From assembly GCA_963924555.1 (NCBI GenBank), contig OZ004594.1, positions 6,231,563 to 6,295,562 of the forward strand: DNA of 64,000 bases, in the 5' to 3' direction. This DNA is from Crambe crambe. Lineage: Eukaryota > Porifera > Demospongiae > Poecilosclerida > Crambeidae. Below the pieces are notes generated by a model, which saw only the letters and a list, made by a program, of their open reading frames with translations, did no database searches and was not told where the DNA came from. Numbering within the stretch: the first letter of the stretch is position 1; every line of letters starts with the position of its first letter. Positions 26,218 through 38,300 of the stretch are shown one piece after another. The position numbers and the translations under genes are program-made.

Positions 26218-26790
26218 TGATGGGCTCCAAGTATGGACTGAGACACTATAATAATAGAGACAATAAAAACATCTATTTTTTTAACACTAAAAAGTGGTTA
26301 TTGTGTGTAGCTATAAATATCAACATTGATTAAAGTAACTATTTATGAAAAGGCAGGGGATTAAGAATTTTAAGTTGACCCCAAGTTGAGATGGCCTTGC
26401 ACTTTACTTACAAGCTATATTATAGCTATAGCAACAGCTATCTTTCAACTCTTGCAGAGCAGCTATTATGTTATTCAAAATAGTGAATCACTATCTTGAA
26501 TACCATAATAGCTAACTATAGCATGTGAGGTGAAGGATAGTGAACCTATGATAATATGTACATGAGTCAGTGCCATGCCCTCAAGGTATTTCAGATAAAG
26601 GACCCATCCAAGAAAAGGACAACCTCCCAACAAAGACCTCCAATAAAGAACCCTTCAAGAAAAGGACAACCTCTCAACAAAGGATGCTCTTTTGGGCCTC
26701 TTTCCCATAGCTTAACCAGAAACAGATCCAGAGGGGCCCATTGCTGTATTAGAACCTTGAAGCTATATAGTGCTTGATAAACATGAACAA

Positions 26791-26824
<34 letters not shown>

Positions 26825-27689
26825 AAGGAGGAGTGTCTGAAAATCTGCCTCAGACTACAGTATCTGTGAGTCATGAAGAGACAGCTGATTCAGTTCCATG
26901 GTACTGCATACATACATAATATGAGAGTACCAGATAACTGGACTATCCATGCATGATTCTATGTGTGTATAATGTGTTGTCACAAAGTGCCACTAGAAGA
27001 TACAGAGAAACCATATTATTATGTATGCATTGTATAGTTGCACTAGAAAAATGAAATAAAAACAATTAAGTAGGGATCACTGTGTGAAGGGCTTAAAAAA
27101 AACACAAAAAATAAAAGAGCTATGTAATTATGCTCTTTCAGTGTTTATTTTGTAGCTAGATAGTTTGCTATGGCATTTAATGAAAGTATACACTGCACAC
27201 CTATAGTGCATGATGGTTACAGAAGTTTGTCCACAAATTCTTTATAATGTATAGTGACATTTTTGATAATGTTGACCTTTTCAGTCTGTGTCTCAAATTA
27301 TCCCTCACCTTAATTCCCACTGCTAGCTACACACTTCCTGTATCACTCTAGCTACTTCCTTCCTGTATCACTCCAGCTACTTCCGTAATTCCTGTATTTC
27401 CTTCCTGTACTACTCCAGCTATGGTGAGCAGGTTATAAGCAGCCCTATTTCTACCCGAACTGCTTTTTCATAACTTAAAATAGCTAGATACGTATAACTT
27501 TCCTGTAATGTTAGCTATGGACATTGCAACAGAAATATGTAAAATAGCTATACGTAGCTAATAAGCTATAAAGTGACATTCTTTCCTGTAGCTTCTTGTA
27601 TCACTCTTACTAGCTATCTCCCTCTACCTATTCCTTCCTGATCAGATACTAATATGTTCTTAGGAAGACATATGTACATTAGCTGGTCT
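26218..27689. other. Degenerate downstream region of Reeler B module
   Basis: Aligns piecewise with 9,663-13,070. Landmarks are CAGATCCAGAGGGG near 26,723, a C-homopolymer of about 26 at 26,797-26,822 where copy A has CCCCCACCCCC, and AAGTAGGGATCACTGTGTGA near 27,068. Short direct repeats lie at 26,600-26,680 (AAGAAAAGGACAACCTC). No gene recognised. Confidence 0.55.
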
Positions 27690-28980
27690 GTTAGCTGGCC
27701 AGTGTGAATGTGGTGTACGATTGAGAGACGAAGTGATATATAGCTAAGCCAAATAAGGAAGTTGCTACTGTTACCTGCATACATGGCTTTGTATGATTAT
27801 GATATTAAAAGTAGTCACAGTTGCAGGAAGATGCCTTTAGCCAGTTTCAAGAACAGTTTTTTTCATCGAACAGCCCATTGCTGTGACAGAGTTGGATAAT
27901 TTCACTTGTGGCTGGATAAAGCGAACTGGCCTTTTGTGCAGCACTGCACAAATCAGTCACATGGAGTTTCTATGCTATCCTACAGGTATGAGTGTGTGGA
28001 ATGTCTTGGGAGTGTCTATGGGTGGCTGTTATATTTCACACTTGTACTTGTTCCAGTCATAATATTATTATCATTATAGATTCGTGCAGCATCAGCCCAC
28101 ATGAATGCGTTCATATGCACTGTGCAGATTGCACTCTACACCATCAACACTAACATAGCTGGAATTCATACAAATTTGCTGCCTATCGCCTTCGGGTATA
28201 TGGAATTTAGATTTTTTTTTGTCCGTTCTGCATTGATAAAAAATACTCAACTTTGAGAGTGTTATCATTTGGCTACAACAATGCCTTCTATCGACTAGCT
28301 CTCCTGATATCGAATTATATGGACAAGAACTACCGACTGTTCAGAGCAGTTTGGCTACCTTTTGGATTATGCCTACGTATCTTTCATTCAGAAGCATTTT
28401 TCTGTGAAACTTCACATTAATGCTAAATTGAATGTCTTGAATGCATTTGCTACTTTCATCATCTTAGCCTACTGCAATCACACACACAACTTTTTGAGAG
28501 TAATGGATCTCCATTTTTTCATCGAGTGAAACACAATACACTCTCTACAATGTTTCAGTGCCATACCTCAGAGAACACCATAAACCTTACTTTGTCCTGG
28601 CCTTTATTGTACTCCTGGTCTTCAACATGCATCTTTCCAATGCTTCTTCTGCTTTTTTACCCCATGAAACCCTTTCAAAATATACTCAATTGCTTCCCCG
28701 TTGGGATTACCTTCACATATTATGGATTTCTTTCAAGAGTGTCAAAAATAACACTCTGGACTATCGCTACTTTGATCAATTCATCATCAGTGAGAGTATT
28801 CTTCACCTGATTGTCTTGATTCTGTTTGGAGTTTTACGACCATACAGAAACGACTTTTATAACAGATTAGACTGTACATTCTTTGGATTGCTAGCATTGG
28901 CCGTTTTATGCATACTGTGCAACGAATACATCATCCATCTACAATTTTTTTGGTCATATTATACTTCTTGGGAATGATTG
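27690..28980 (+). pseudogene. Decayed multi-pass membrane protein, copy B
   Basis: Order here is natural. The Cys-rich part (AGQCECGVRLRDE at 27,697; NFTCGWIKRTGLLC at 27,898) comes first, then helices (MNAFICTVQIALY at 28,101). The C-terminal region follows at 28,560-28,978 with FVLAFIVLLVFNM, SKYTQLLPRWDYL and LILFGVLRPYRNDFYNRLD. Several shifts and stops break the first half; the last 139 codons stay open. Same family as 10,470 and 13,072. Function unknown to me. Confidence 0.65.
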
Positions 28981-29900
28981 GAGTGTCCTACACACTGTTG
29001 ATACTGCTATATTAATATTATTGTGCATCCACGAAGACTCACTGTCAGCTACCTAGCAATAGCTTAATTAGTACTTCTTTTTAATTGGTGTCTCACTCCC
29101 TCACCTTCATTCCCAGTACTGCTATCTTATTATTAAGTTACATAGGTGCACATTCTGCTGGCATTTCTTTTGGCTAGCTTAATAGGCAAGCTGGCATAAT
29201 AGGCACAACTACATCATACTTGCATCATGTGATCAATGCCATGGCCAATTTACTTCATTTTTTATGCTTCTACAAACTCCACTGGTACTATCTCTGAGAT
29301 GCTAAGTAATGGTCATTCTAGCTGATATCTTGGTGGTGATAAAGTAGTGACACATGCATATGCATGCCACTACCACCAGTCCATGATGATCAGAGGGGGG
29401 CTCTCTTCACTTGCCAGCTATTAACCAATGTGTCTTGTAGCATTATGCACTCAATCATTATAGATCAGATGCTTTGATAGAACATGGTCATTACTGTTAT
29501 GATCACATTAAACATAGTGGTACTATTAATTTTTATGAGAATGGTTGTCATGCTCTATGTCTATGAGGGAGTGCATGTGTCCAATACTTTTTTGGAGATG
29601 GTGTAGACTCATCAATTCTAAGTTAATCATTTTCCTTGGACGTCCTATCATACTCCTACAACTATTGGAGTGAAGTCGAGTGTCAAGCGTAAAGAGATAA
29701 ACATGCATGCACAGTATGACTATCTGTGGCCCTCTGGAGGGGTAATGCCACCCTTTGGCTTGATCGCCTTCCAACTCACTCTCCCTGGGTGGATGGTATC
29801 ATCTAACTGACTTTTTTATCCAATACTAATTGTTGCTAGCTAGTCTAGCCTTTGTGATAATAATAAATTAGCTACATAACGAGACTAGTATTGGCAGGGA
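28981..29900. other. Gene-free stretch between modules
   Basis: No open frame here looks like a protein I know, and no inverted-repeat element is evident. The minus frame 29,526-29,774 is unremarkable. Confidence 0.4.
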
Positions 29901-30198
29901 GAGCTCCATTAGGTAAGCAGATCACTCCAAGAGGTACCATCAAGCACACACAAAGAATAAACATTGCAGTGCCATGCACACAGTGACACTCCAACAGTTT
30001 ATATCTAGAGAACTTAAAAGGGGGCGAGGTCCGCGATCAAATACCAAGCATGCGAGCGATACGTATTAATTTGATCGCGGATCTCGCCCCCTTTTAAGTT
30101 GTATTGTTCGAAGATGCAGATTGTGTGCAGTGCAGTGCTTATTCTTTGTGTGTGCTTGATAGTACCTCTTGGAGTGGTTTGCTTACCTAATGGAGCTC
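29901..30198. repeat. Inverted duplication of the Reeler C 5' end
   Basis: The left arm 29,901-30,044 is the reverse complement of the right arm 30,062-30,198 with moderate divergence. The arms meet in a near-perfect dyad (ACTTAAAAGGGGGCGAG against CTCGCCCCCTTTTAAGT) around a 17 bp centre. The right arm contains the start codon and signal-peptide exon of Reeler C. The left arm is a head-to-head, non-functional copy of it, from CTTTGTGTGTGCTTGAT to GAGCTC. Not a transposon end pair as far as I can see. Confidence 0.8.
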
Positions 30199-33100
30199 CC
30201 ACTACAGCGTGTACTGATATAGCTCCAAATCCTCTTGGACACCAGGCTGAGCCTCAACCAGTAAATACTAATCCTTACCTGTTGGATATCTCAAGTCTAC
30301 CCATTGATTCGGAAACCATGATGCATATCTATGAACCCAATACGACCTATCAATTTAAGTTAAGCATGCACAGTAATCGCTAAGTCTATTAGGTATCACA
30401 GTTGTGATTTAGCTTTTTTAATAGCTCCTGTTCTAGCCTACAAACCACTTAGCTGAAATGAAGGGAAAACGATTTAAAAGGCCATGCCTGTATTTCTGTG
30501 AATAATCATCAAAATAATGCTGCATTCAATAATAATCCCTACATCATTGCCTCCCACCAAGCTGCTTTAATTGTTCATGTCGGTATGAAAGTGTTCTGCT
30601 TGGTTTAGGCAGTGATGTGTAGGGATTATTTATTGCAGGCAGCATAATCAATTAATTTTATTCACAGAAACTGCTGGCTGGCAGCATAATTAATTATTGA
30701 TGTTTGTTCATAGAAACTGCTAGCTGTAAGTAAAAGTACAGACTAACCTTAGCTACATGGCCTTTTTATTTAGCATACCTTCACTTGTTTTCTATAAGCT
30801 TACTTTGAATAATTATATCTCTGGATTCTGTCCTTGCACGAGCATGTGCATGTGGTAGTGACAGACGCACATGCAAATGATGTCATTTTAAAATGGCTGA
30901 CATATTGTTTATAATGAAAGTCGTTTGATATGAGTGATTATTTGTGTGGATAACGATGGTAAAAGCAAATATTATGTGGTTATACGTAACCGTACAAGTT
31001 GATATGAGTTTGATTGTCGGATCATGCCTGTTAAGGAGATGAATATGATGATATTGAACGATTCTTAATAAGTTAGTCTCTAAAAAGACTTATGCCTCGG
31101 CACTGGAAATATTAATAGTGCACACTGTTGAAATTCAAGTTTTTGTAATCAATGAAGGGTCAGGGCTCATGTAGCTATGTTAATATTTCAAATGTCAATT
31201 CCTGTGATGAGTTACTTGTGTATCTCAGTGCCATCTGGCTTCTCAAATGTTCTAGACTGTTACTTTCTGGCATGTAGTCGTGGCCTGTGTTCGCCTAGAC
31301 TGTCATCTCTGCTGCTTCTGTCTGTTACTTTCGCTCTCTTGGTCCATTCTCTGAGATTTCTATGTGTTCTGCTTGAATCTACTAATTAACAGCTCCTACT
31401 CCTCAATTCTGTACAGGTGCAATGTATCATATCTGATAATATTTCAACCACTTCCACCACAAAAACATTTGCCACTCAGATAGTTGTGATTGTACACTAT
31501 ATTGCTAGCTAGTGCATAGCAACTTAAAGCATTAGAGCTATTATTTCAAACACCTCATGCACACACAGTGTACCTCTGTGCTCGTCGTGATAGCAGTGCT
31601 ACCTTCCGGGGCTTAATGGTACAGGGGAGGCAGATGGCAGATGGAACAACACCCCTAGGAAGTTTTATGGTACCTCAATCAGCAGAGGATACTGTTCAGA
31701 CCAGGGACTGCACAACTCCTGCTGTAAGTGTTAGCTCAGTAGCTATACTATGAGGATGTGAATTGCTTTTTTGTGAATTCTGTCAATGTATAACATTTGA
31801 GTCATAGCGAGCGAGTGAGCGAGCAAGTAGCAATTACACCTATACCTGGGACATTTAGGGGTGTAGACCTAGATTATTATAGAACAATTTCAACGAGTCA
31901 TGACCTGAGAGTCAGCTCACTTGCTCCGCTCACTCGCTGAATCATATTATCAGACTTGTCAGGGTGAAGCTTTCGTGATTTTGCAAAATCTGAAATTTGA
32001 AACATTTTTCATGTGTCAATTTTCAAACCATGGAATTCCGAAAGTTTGCAACATAAATTTTCTTGCTAGATACATGGTATTACTGCAATACCTTGTAAGG
32101 TACAAAGGTACAAAGGTATTTGGGCTAGGTCTAGGTGGTGTAGAGATCCAGTGGCAGTTGACTGGGTTCTAAGAGGTCCAGTGACTGGATCCAGAGGTCC
32201 AGTAGACTGTCTGCTGTTGCTTGGTGGATAATATTTATAGTCATCTTTAGCTTAACAATAATAAGCAAATATGTAAAAGAAGTTAACCAATTTTATAGTT
32301 GAAAATTGCAATCTACAATAGCACAGCTAGTGTGGGAGTACTTGTAGACCTGCCCTTCAGCTATCCACGTGCCATAACAGCTAAGACACAATGGGTTGAT
32401 AAACTAATGCTCTTAAGTCTCTATTTCTAGTGGCTACTTTTGTTTTTCTCATTATAGTCTGCAGTGACTCATACCAATGCTATGGACAAAAACTTTGTCA
32501 CTCTCTATTGGAGGTCTCCTTCTACCAATGAATCAGGACCTGTATTTTTCCAGTAAGCTAGCAAATAGATAATGGTAGAAAATAAAATCCCTTAATAGAA
32601 ACAATGAAAGCAACTCATCAGTGCTAGTAATCCTATTTAAATTTCCTATAAAATGAAATCCTATTTCATTTCATTTCATTAAGCCCTTACCGAGACAAAT
32701 GGAATCTTGTTGCCCTAGGGTCATTATTGTCATTATTCTGTACATTCACTTCTAAAATAAGAAGTTGGTTTACAGTCCAACTAGATTTCCTACTTAACCC
32801 TTTTATTCAGAAGAAATTTTTTGCGCTCACTTGTTTCATCCTTTTTCTTTGTAAGATGTGAAGAACTATATGTTTAGCTAGAAGAGCTAGCTAGCTACAT
32901 ACAATAACATACATGCATACGTGGCCCCGCCCATAAATCGCACGTGCGCTGGCTTCAAAATGGCAGAGAAAGACTAGCTAGTGTTTCGGGTGCTATCAAT
33001 ATAGAACCTTAGTCAAAACTAATACCAAAAGAAATTGATTGGTCTCTAGGTGCCGCTACAGATGGCCAAAATAGAATTTTGATGTAATGCATCAATCTTA

Positions 33101-33894
33101 TATTTGTGAATCAGAATGTTGTTGTTGTTGTCATTGTTGTTGTTGTTGGTGTTGTTGGTGTTGTGATGATTATTATTGTTGTTATTGTTATTATTATTAT
33201 CTGTTTAGTTAACTTCTTTTTCAATCACAAATAATCATAGCTAATGCCTACATGTTTTGGGTGAAATGTCTCAGCCCATCAGGGCTTAAATGATGGCTGA
33301 GGAATTTCAGCCAAAATATGTAGGCATTATGATTATTTGTGATTGAAAAATGAAGTTAACTAAACAGATAATAATACTGAACAACCAATCAAGTGAAACT
33401 TTTATTATTAGATGGGCTACAGTGCAAGTACAGAGAACATACTGGTCTGGTTTGATAGCTCAAAATTGTAAGCTTCCATTACTTTAATGGTGTGCATACT
33501 TCCTAGGATTCTTGTCTTGTGAAATTACTGTGATGAAATTAAGTTCTTCCATAATTATGTAATCTTTAGTGTAATCATTATGTTGATACAGACACTGCAG
33601 ATAGGTGTCCACTACCTAGTACCATGGCCACTACAGCCAATGCAGATAAAGTTACTACCTATGGAACCGGTTAGTTCCTCCTCAAATAAGGACAGGATAG
33701 TTTCTCAACTATAGGGCAGGTCTGATGTGTGTATTGTTGCTGTAAAAATCAATGAAAGTGTGCACAGTATAACTTAGCTTGGTAGAATCCATCTCTATTG
33801 CTGTAGCTACGTAGTTAGCTAACCTATTTTGAAAACTTGAAATTTTTAATTTGCAGTTATGATGTTGCTCCTCATGATCTCATTGCTGTTGTAA
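30114..33894 (+). CDS. Reeler-domain protein copy C, first donor altered
   Basis: Six exons parallel copy A: 30,114-30,354, 31,569-31,723, 32,458-32,552, 33,412-33,467, 33,592-33,669 and 33,857-33,894, about 220 residues if spliced as in A. It has a signal peptide (LILCVCLIVPLGVVCL), Reeler marks NPYLLDIS, FRGLMVQG, LGSFMVP, TRDC, AVTHTN, LYWRSP and RTYWSG, a Pro/Thr-rich linker (PLPSTMATTANAD) and a hydrophobic GPI-type tail VMMLLLMISLLL. Where copy A has the donor GTAAGT after exon 1, this copy has TTAAGT (30,355), so normal splicing of exon 1 is doubtful. Introns 1 and 3 are enlarged by insertions. The rest is open and conserved. It may be a recent pseudogene, or use another donor. Confidence 0.65.
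32818..33110. repeat. Solo element end plus dispersed repeat in Reeler C intron 3
   Basis: GAAATTTTTTGCGCTCACTTGT at 32,823-32,844 is the shared terminus of the foldback family at 17,775. After it, 32,925-33,100 (GTGGCCCCGCCCATAAATCG to ATCTTATA) aligns in reverse with 17,190-17,400. Another solo end lies at 41,300-41,325. Confidence 0.6.
33118..33200. repeat. (GTT)n-(ATT)n microsatellite
   Basis: Imperfect GTT then ATT trinucleotides inside intron 3 of Reeler C, just before an inverted repeat. Confidence 0.85.
33203..33374. repeat. ~170 bp head-to-head inverted repeat with hammerhead-like arms
   Basis: The arms ATCTGTTTAGTTAACTTC and GAAGTTAACTAAACAGAT bracket a dyad near 33,290. Each arm carries a GATGGGCTGA or GATGGCTGA word, a stem (GGCTGA...TCAGCC) and AAAA. 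The layout recalls a hammerhead core, but the CTGATGA and GAAA boxes are not exact. It could be two opposed ends of a Penelope-like element or an unrelated foldback. It lies just upstream of exon 4 of Reeler C. Confidence 0.5.
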
Positions 33895-34042
33895 CCGATG
33901 GGCTCCAAGTATGGACTGAGACACTATAATAATAGAGACACATAAGAATGTTTTAGCTAGCTATTTATTGACACTAATAAGTGTGTAGTGTTTTATTGTG
34001 TGTAGCTATAATTAGCTAAAGCTTTTATATAATTATCAACAT

Positions 34043-34623
34043 CATAGGCGGAGGAAGATGATTTTGAGTATGGGGCAATACTGACAAGGTTATCCGTAAC
34101 ACATGGCCAGAGGCTACTGCGAGGGGGGAGAGTGCGGGAGAGGGATGTGCCCCCTCTGTGAAGCTTTGGATACAGGATGCCCATTTCAGACTACAAAAAG
34201 CCAATATCAATAAGGAAAAATTTTTTTCTGTGAAATGAAAAAAATGTAGGGATGACCATTGCTCAAAAAAGTAGGGAAACAAGGGTAGGGAGTGGAAATG
34301 GGATCAATCTTTGTTCTGCATATCCAGCCAACTATCCTTACATATACGTCGGGTAGCTTCAGATTATAGGTAGGGATTGTTGGCTGGATATACAGAACAA
34401 AGATTGATCCCACTTCCACTTCCTACCCTTGTTTCCTTACAATGGTCATCCCTACATTTTTCATTTCATGGAAATTTTTTTTCCCTATGTTCTTGGTCTT
34501 TTTTTCTCTTTCTCTTTATGTATGTACACATAAATGTATTAATATGTCACACCTGTATTTTGTATGGGGGCAATGCCCCCGTTCCTGCAAAAGAACGGGG
34601 GCAAATGCCCCCACTCGCCTATG
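34043..34623. mobile_element. TIR element, CATAGGCG ends, AACAT target duplication
   Basis: Ends CATAGGCGGAGG and the right end CGCCTATG are inverted. AACAT flanks both sides (34,038-34,042 and 34,624-34,628). The Reeler B module has the empty site at about 26,316-26,330 (TATCAACATTGATTAAAG), so the boundaries are well supported and the insertion came after the B/C duplication. It is interrupted by a foldback MITE at 34,213-34,485. No coding sequence. Confidence 0.8.
34213..34485. mobile_element. Foldback MITE nested in the CATAGGCG element
   Basis: Arms of about 120 bp are near reverse complements, with edge GGAAAAATTTTTTT, then ATGTAGGGATGACCA and GGGATCAATCTTTGTTCTG. The last bases of the window (63,945-64,000) are the start of another copy. 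Open frames on both strands across it are hairpin artefacts. Confidence 0.85.
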
Positions 34624-34628
34624 AACAT

Positions 34629-35309
34629 TGATTAAAGTAACGTGAAATAGCTATGAATCTATGAAAAGGCAGGGATTAAGAATTTGATATCATCATCCTC
34701 TCATCTGTGTATTGCTTTGTTGCCATCACTTTAGGGCACTTTACTATTGCTTTTATCAACTATAATCATAATAGCTAAAAGCCAAAGGTAAATACGTAGC
34801 TATGCGATGAAAATAAATTAGTGTTCAGAGATGAGATTAATTATTGTATAAGAACATGTAACTACATGGACGTCAAATTGCTAATGTTGTAGGGATTCAG
34901 TGCTTTGGTAATAGATCTAGCCAACCATGCATGGGTACCATATTAGCTATACGATAAATAAAAGGTGCATGTTTGTGTTTTAGTACTCTAGCTTTCATAT
35001 CCTTGCAATCTCATAAACTAGTTAGTTAATTAGCTATTATAAAACTTTCCTTTAATATTGCACTGAGTAAAGTGTACACATTAGCTATGGTAGCTAGCTA
35101 CAGCTATGGGGCATTAAAAATAGTGGCACAACTGATTGAATCCACTGCATTGAGCTGAATTTCCCCTGATAATATTCAGCACTTATGAATTTCATTATAC
35201 CTGCATTTCACTTCCTGGTTATATTTAGCATGACTAGCTAGAGCTAGGGGTTATATTAAGAGAACAGTGGTCAATTAATAGCTAGCTTACTAATATTATA
35301 GAACTTGCC
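34629..35309. other. Gene-free stretch upstream of the Ig/FN3 gene
   Basis: Begins with sequence shared with the Reeler B flank (ATTAAAGTAAC, AAAGGCAGGG). Otherwise AT-rich with scattered TAGCTAGC words. It should include the promoter of the gene starting at 35,310, but I cannot point to a clear element. Confidence 0.45.
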
Positions 35310-38300
35310 ATGCTTCATAAACTACTAGTGATTCTTATGTTGGCAAAGTTCTCCAATTCACAGACTGAATGTGGTAATGGTAGCTAACATAAAGCTGCTA
35401 ATTTTCTTTATGCTCTGTTCCCAAAATGGGAATTCCTTCATTGTTTCACAACTGTTTCGTATTTACAGGGTTGATGCCTCCTCAGTCCAGTGTTGCGCCC
35501 ATGGGCAGCAATGCCACCTTCCAGTGCATTGCAGCAAATGGCTTAATCATCTGGTCAGTCAATAATATCCAGGTCAGTTCTCCATCATTACAACAGTTCT
35601 TTGCTACTCATGGCATCTTCATACCTCTGGAAAGACGTAACAATTCAACTGTGATGATACTTGCCACTCCCATGAATAACGGAACACGATTGACCTGTTT
35701 GGTGGGAGAATTTGCAGTGGTCTGCAGAAGTGACCCTGTCACCCTCATTGTTTATGGTCAGTTTCTGTCACAAGTGATGACCCATGACCATGTGTATATA
35801 GTGAGCCTATGTTATAGTTATGGCCATGGTTGAACTTTTTTGTTTCATGATGATTGACCATGATTCAATTCCTCTCACTGAGATTACTTTTGGAACTGGC
35901 TAGCTATAGCTATAGCAGGTTATTTCTCCTCCACTATCATGTTTAGCTCATGAATTATGCCATGTCCACACATCATACATTCCAAGTAGTGAGTGAGATT
36001 TGTAGGTGTGTAGTGCTCCCTTAGTACTTTGACTTGTAGGTATGTAATGCACCCCTAGTACTTTACGTAGGTACATAGGTACATAGTGCTCTCCCCTAGT
36101 ACTTTGACTTGTAGGTACGTAGTACCCCTAGTACTTTACGAGACTTGCAACATGTTGATAATATTGAAACATCCTTCATGTATTGAGTGAGATTGGGTAC
36201 AAGGGCTAATGATGGTATAGCTATTATGATTGCTGACATTTGTACATAATTATTTTCTCTAGTTGTAATCTTTCAATTAATGTGAAATTGTATTCCTGCA
36301 TGATGTTGTTGTTTTGGTAGTTATTAAAAAGTATATGATGCAATCCTCAACTATCAGTTATATTGTTTGTTAATGGACCAATTCTCCCAAAGGATTCAGT
36401 GTTGTTACTTTCAAGAGAATGTTTTCAAGAGAATAAGCTCCATGAAGAGAATACACATGGCTAGCTGTGTAAATCCCCTGATAGCAAGATGTTTTGATAT
36501 GTCACCAACATGCATATGTACCCTGCACTACTACCCCTAAGCAATAATAAATACATGCATACATAATTTTGGGATGATAACCCGAAGCTCCATTACTAAT
36601 GCATGCTAGCAAGCATATAATATAATGTACATTAACTGCATAAAGGAAATGGTTGTTAATAAAAGTGTAGGACAATAGTGCCTTTATATGACATGAAAAT
36701 TTCACTCTATACGTAGCTTATTACATTTCTGTTGGCATGTCCATAGCTAACATGACAGGAAAGATAGCTAGCTATTTTAATAAAGCAAGTTATGGAATAA
36801 AATTAGCAGTTTCGGTAGGAATTGGGTTGAGGATTCACTTATAATCTGGTCACCATTATCAAAGACTCACTAACTTTATGTAGGAGAGCCATCACCTCTG
36901 TCTGAGCTTATCATCAGATCAGAACCAGAAAACATGGGGATCTTCCTTATGTGGAGTCCAGGAGTTTCAATATTGGGAGAGAAGGTGGAGTTCATAGTCT
37001 CATCCAACAACCTGGTCACAGGTCTTATGGAGGAGTCACGTGTGAACACAACAAGTCTCAGTGTGAGGCCTCCAATGGATCATGAAGGGAAGACTTATCA
37101 GGAGTATAACTTCACTGTCTACTCTGAAAATGGGTTCAGTCGCAGCAGCTCAGGGGTCAGTGGGATTGCCATCATACCAAAAGGTCAGACACAGTTTTCA
37201 TTTACGTAGGAGGGGAGCATTTCTTTTAACATTTTTATCTACTTACGTACGTATGTGCACACTTGGTATACAGGAACTACCAGGGAAAGAGGCATAATAG
37301 CTAGCTACATAGCTCTAGCTACTCCTCCGCTTTTCAGTATAATTTAAGCCACATATGACTAGCTAGCTAGCTAGCTGTATTTCAGGCTGTAGCTAACTAG
37401 CTGTAATTGTATTTCAGGCTGTAGCTTGTATAGCTAATATGTAAGCAAAGGACCTTACAGTGATCATGCCCCCTGATCAAAATGTCTTAATTCCTCCACA
37501 ATTTTCAATTAACATGTGTCACAACATGATGGCTCTATGATTTATAATATAGCACCATTGGATTTGGACAGCATCACTAGCTTCACATCACTACTACAGG
37601 GACCTTCTGTCACAATCTCGTTTCATGTGAGTAGCTTTTCTTATGTGGCACATAGTGTAAAATTAATCAGACTACTCATAGCAGCTTACATATGTGCAAA
37701 GCTTATTGTTACTGCTGGTAGTGGTATCTATTAGCTTTACATAAAATTAATTATGCATGCATGTACAGTGTCACGGTGATTAATTATGAAAATTTTTTAC
37801 TTGGCAGACTCCTTCCCCCTGTCCTGAGTTTGAAGTAGATAAGTATGTACTGAGTTTTGCTGAAGAGGCTAACTCTGAGGATGTGCTACCTTTCACAGCC
37901 TTCAATGCCTCATACGGGGCAGTAACACTGAATGACACAGGTGGAGATAATATCTGACATTGAATGATGGTCTTCTTCCTGGAAGGCAGTACAATGTCAC
38001 CATTACTGCCATCAACCCAGCTGGAATGTCCCACTCCAGCCTCATTGTCTGTAAGCATTATACTATACACATGTCATTAATGGACTAATGTCTGTGCTCT
38101 CTTACATAATATAATTTATGAAAGGACAGCATGCCAGAATCTAGTCATTCTGGTCAGTGGAAGAAGGAGGAATTAAGGGGTAGGACATATGCCTAGGTAT
38201 AGCTATGTTAGCTCTTCTTGGCAGAATAAATCAGATCTTCAATTCAAGACATGTCACACACTAGGTAAAGGTACTGAGAATTAATTCTGCATAATAATAA

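Noticed and set aside
26591-26824. Minus-strand frame starting with a Gly run
   Set aside because: The start is a C homopolymer and the rest is short direct repeats.
34025-34631. Several overlapping open frames on both strands
   Set aside because: They fall on the hairpin arms of nested MITEs and match no family.
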